Assembly (NCBI GenBank): GCA_002375995.1
Contig: DFNI01000042.1
Location: forward strand, 1-49,272
DNA from: Acetothermia bacterium UBA3571
Lineage (GTDB): Bacteria; Bipolaricaulota; Bipolaricaulia; Bipolaricaulales; Bipolaricaulaceae
Direction of reading: 5' to 3'
Length of the DNA: 49,272 nucleotides
Position 1 is the first letter of the stretch. Each line of letters opens with the position of its first letter. The position numbers and the translations under genes were made by a program. The notes under the pieces are model-generated. The model saw only the letters and a program-made list of their open reading frames with translations, was not told the origin of the DNA and made no database searches. Shown piece by piece: positions 48,223-49,272 of this stretch.

Positions 48223-48942
48223 GTGAAGTATAAATTAGCAATTCTTGTCCTTTTTGCCTTCGCGTTTTTAAGTATTTTATTTGGATGTTTCCCAGAAAAT
48301 CCGATCTGGGTTATTGATCTATTCTTTTTTGATGACTTTTCACAAGATACAGGAAACTGGGTATATTTCGGTAGTGCAGCACGAGACGAAAGAAATGGCT
48401 ACGTAGTCCTCACGCGGGATGTCGACTATCAGGTTGGCGTAATTTGGCTAACGATGCCTATAAATTTCCCTTTCAACCTTAGATTCCGTTACAAAGCAGG
48501 AGGTGGCACGGGGGCCGATGGGTTCGTTGTTATGTTTTATAAAGACACAGAGTACGCCCCTGATGCAGGAGGGCATTTGGGATTTGACGATGGCACGAAC
48601 CTAGCGCCTGGATATGGGATAGAGTTCGACAACTGGAAAAACCCAGAGTGCGATCCAGATCACAGACATATTGCGCTTATAAAGGACTTCTACTGCAATC
48701 ACTTGATTTGGGTACACGACGAAAGAGTGGAAGACTTCCGATGGCATTCTGCCGAAATATGGGTAACAAATCTACCTTACTCCAGTAAATCGCTCGTCGA
48801 GGTTTTCGTTGATGGAGAGCGAGTATTGAAGTGGAAAGGGATTTTGGACAATACTTTTGGGGGCTTCGGAATCGGAGCTGGTACGGGCGATTACAACAAT
48901 TTGCATCTTATCGATGACATCGAGATCTATCAGGTCCTTTAG
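48223..48942 (+). CDS. Lectin-like (L-type, concanavalin-fold) lipoprotein
   Basis: 239 residues. The N-terminus is hydrophobic and ends in a lipobox ('LSILFGC'), giving a lipoprotein attached through Cys22. The mature domain contains 'DDFSQDTGNWVYFGSAARD', 'GTGADGFVVMFYKDTEYAPDAGGHLGFDDG', 'PGYGIEFDNW' and 'VEVFVDGERVLKWKG', the jelly-roll features of L-type lectins, including the acidic metal/carbohydrate loop. GTG 48223 has an ideal GGAGG 7 nt upstream. It is AT-rich, like the WD40 gene. Probably binds glycans at the cell surface; ligand unknown. Confidence 0.8.
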   Translation: MKYKLAILVLFAFAFLSILFGCFPENPIWVIDLFFFDDFSQDTGNWVYFGSAARDERNGYVVLTRDVDYQVGVIWLTMPINFPFNLRFRYKAGGGTGADGFVVMFYKDTEYAPDAGGHLGFDDGTNLAPGYGIEFDNWKNPECDPDHRHIALIKDFYCNHLIWVHDERVEDFRWHSAEIWVTNLPYSSKSLVEVFVDGERVLKWKGILDNTFGGFGIGAGTGDYNNLHLIDDIEIYQVL

Positions 48943-49096
48943 ATTCAGCTGCTACTTGGCCAGCGGTTGGGGCTTGCCTTCCACGAAACCAAAACCAAAT
49001 CTCAAAAAAGTTTACCAACAAGTGATAAGGGGGTAAGAATCCAGGTTTGAAATAGTCGGTGAGCAATTAACCAGTATATGCTGAAAAGAGGGTGCG

Positions 49097-49255
49097 GTGA
49101 GGACTTTAGGAAATATCTTGTGGCATTTCCCGTTCCTGGGGTTTGTTAACGCGACCGCAACGCGCTTAGGAGTGCTGCTGTTAATCACGGTAATCGCCGC
49201 TCCGATTGTTCACGGACTCATGGAACTGAGGAATCCTTTTCGCTCCCTACAGTAG
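49097..49255 (+). CDS. Short YccF-like membrane protein
   Basis: A 52-residue frame starting at GTG 49097 after GAGGG. It encodes 'LGNILWHFPFLGFVNATATR' and a hydrophobic helix ('LGVLLLITVIAAPIV') ending 'MELRNPFRSLQ'. The G-N-I-L-W and later I-T-V-I-x-x-P patterns resemble one repeat of the YccF inner-membrane family. It is about half the usual length, so it may be a minimal form or a fragment. The function of YccF proteins is unknown. Confidence 0.5.
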   Translation: MRTLGNILWHFPFLGFVNATATRLGVLLLITVIAAPIVHGLMELRNPFRSLQ

Positions 49256-49272
49256 AGTCCCAGGTAGTGGTG

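Noticed and set aside
1..49272. CRISPR arrays, insertion sequences, phage genes
   Set aside because: No regularly spaced repeats, cas genes, transposase or integrase motifs were found in either strand.

Overview
The window looks like a chromosomal segment of a GC-rich, diderm, probably thermophilic bacterium. Evidence for this: a 16S rRNA gene with very GC-rich stems; outer-membrane-type beta-barrel proteins ending in an aromatic residue; a PrsA/SurA-type foldase; split glycine dehydrogenase genes; an RNase Y-SpoVS pair; and a cyclic-2,3-diphosphoglycerate-synthetase-like GTPase. The combination and the 16S 5' end suggest a deep-branching phylum, and I would first test Bipolaricaulota/Acetothermia. 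That is an inference from gene content, not a database result. No transposase, integrase, prophage or CRISPR array is visible.

Layout. 1-420: 5' end of a 16S rRNA gene on the minus strand with a near-consensus promoter. 452-6266: patatin lipase, ACT-domain regulator, O-antigen-ligase/TPR membrane protein, rpsI-rpmE behind a strong promoter, creatininase-family hydrolase, PPP-type phosphatase. 6277-9077: two secreted, cysteine-rich, beta-barrel-like proteins of unknown function. 9212-12005: cDPG-synthetase-like GTPase, CDP-alcohol phosphatidyltransferase, RluD-type pseudouridine synthase. 12036-16196: rimP-nusA-RND exporter. 16243-22376: rny-spoVS-AtpZ-like-foldase/TPR-mazG-small protein-YqeG phosphatase. 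22288-26238: peptide/solute ABC importer (two permeases and a binding protein, no ATPases). 26392-27725: tRNA(CAU), RNase H, dtd, rpmF, terminator. 27748-32337 (minus): dnaB-gcvH-gcvPA-gcvPB. 32457-37645: pyrimidine phosphorylase, DUF84 NTPase, alpha/beta hydrolase, rpsB-tsf-pyrH, small membrane protein. 37807-40377 (minus): recG-gatC. 40417-44870: def-fmt, HEAT protein, rlmI, homoserine dehydrogenase.

44971-49272 is an accessory region. It holds a short secreted cysteine protein, an AT-rich exported WD40-type protein with a C-terminal membrane anchor, a HicB-like gene broken by a 5-bp tandem duplication, a Uma2-family nuclease, a lectin-like lipoprotein and a short YccF-like membrane protein.

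Two themes recur. First, many promoters sit so close to the start codon that transcripts would be leaderless or nearly so (pgsA, rimP, rluD, recG, dnaB). Two divergent pairs have -10 boxes that physically overlap (rluD/rimP and recG/def). Second, regulatory structure is embedded in genes: an attenuator-like three-segment hairpin lies inside the 5' end of pyrH, and fmt has an excellent Shine-Dalgarno but no standard start codon where homology says the protein begins. The most novel protein candidates are the two CC-motif barrel proteins (6277-9077) and the exported WD40 gene with its small upstream partner (44971-47105).
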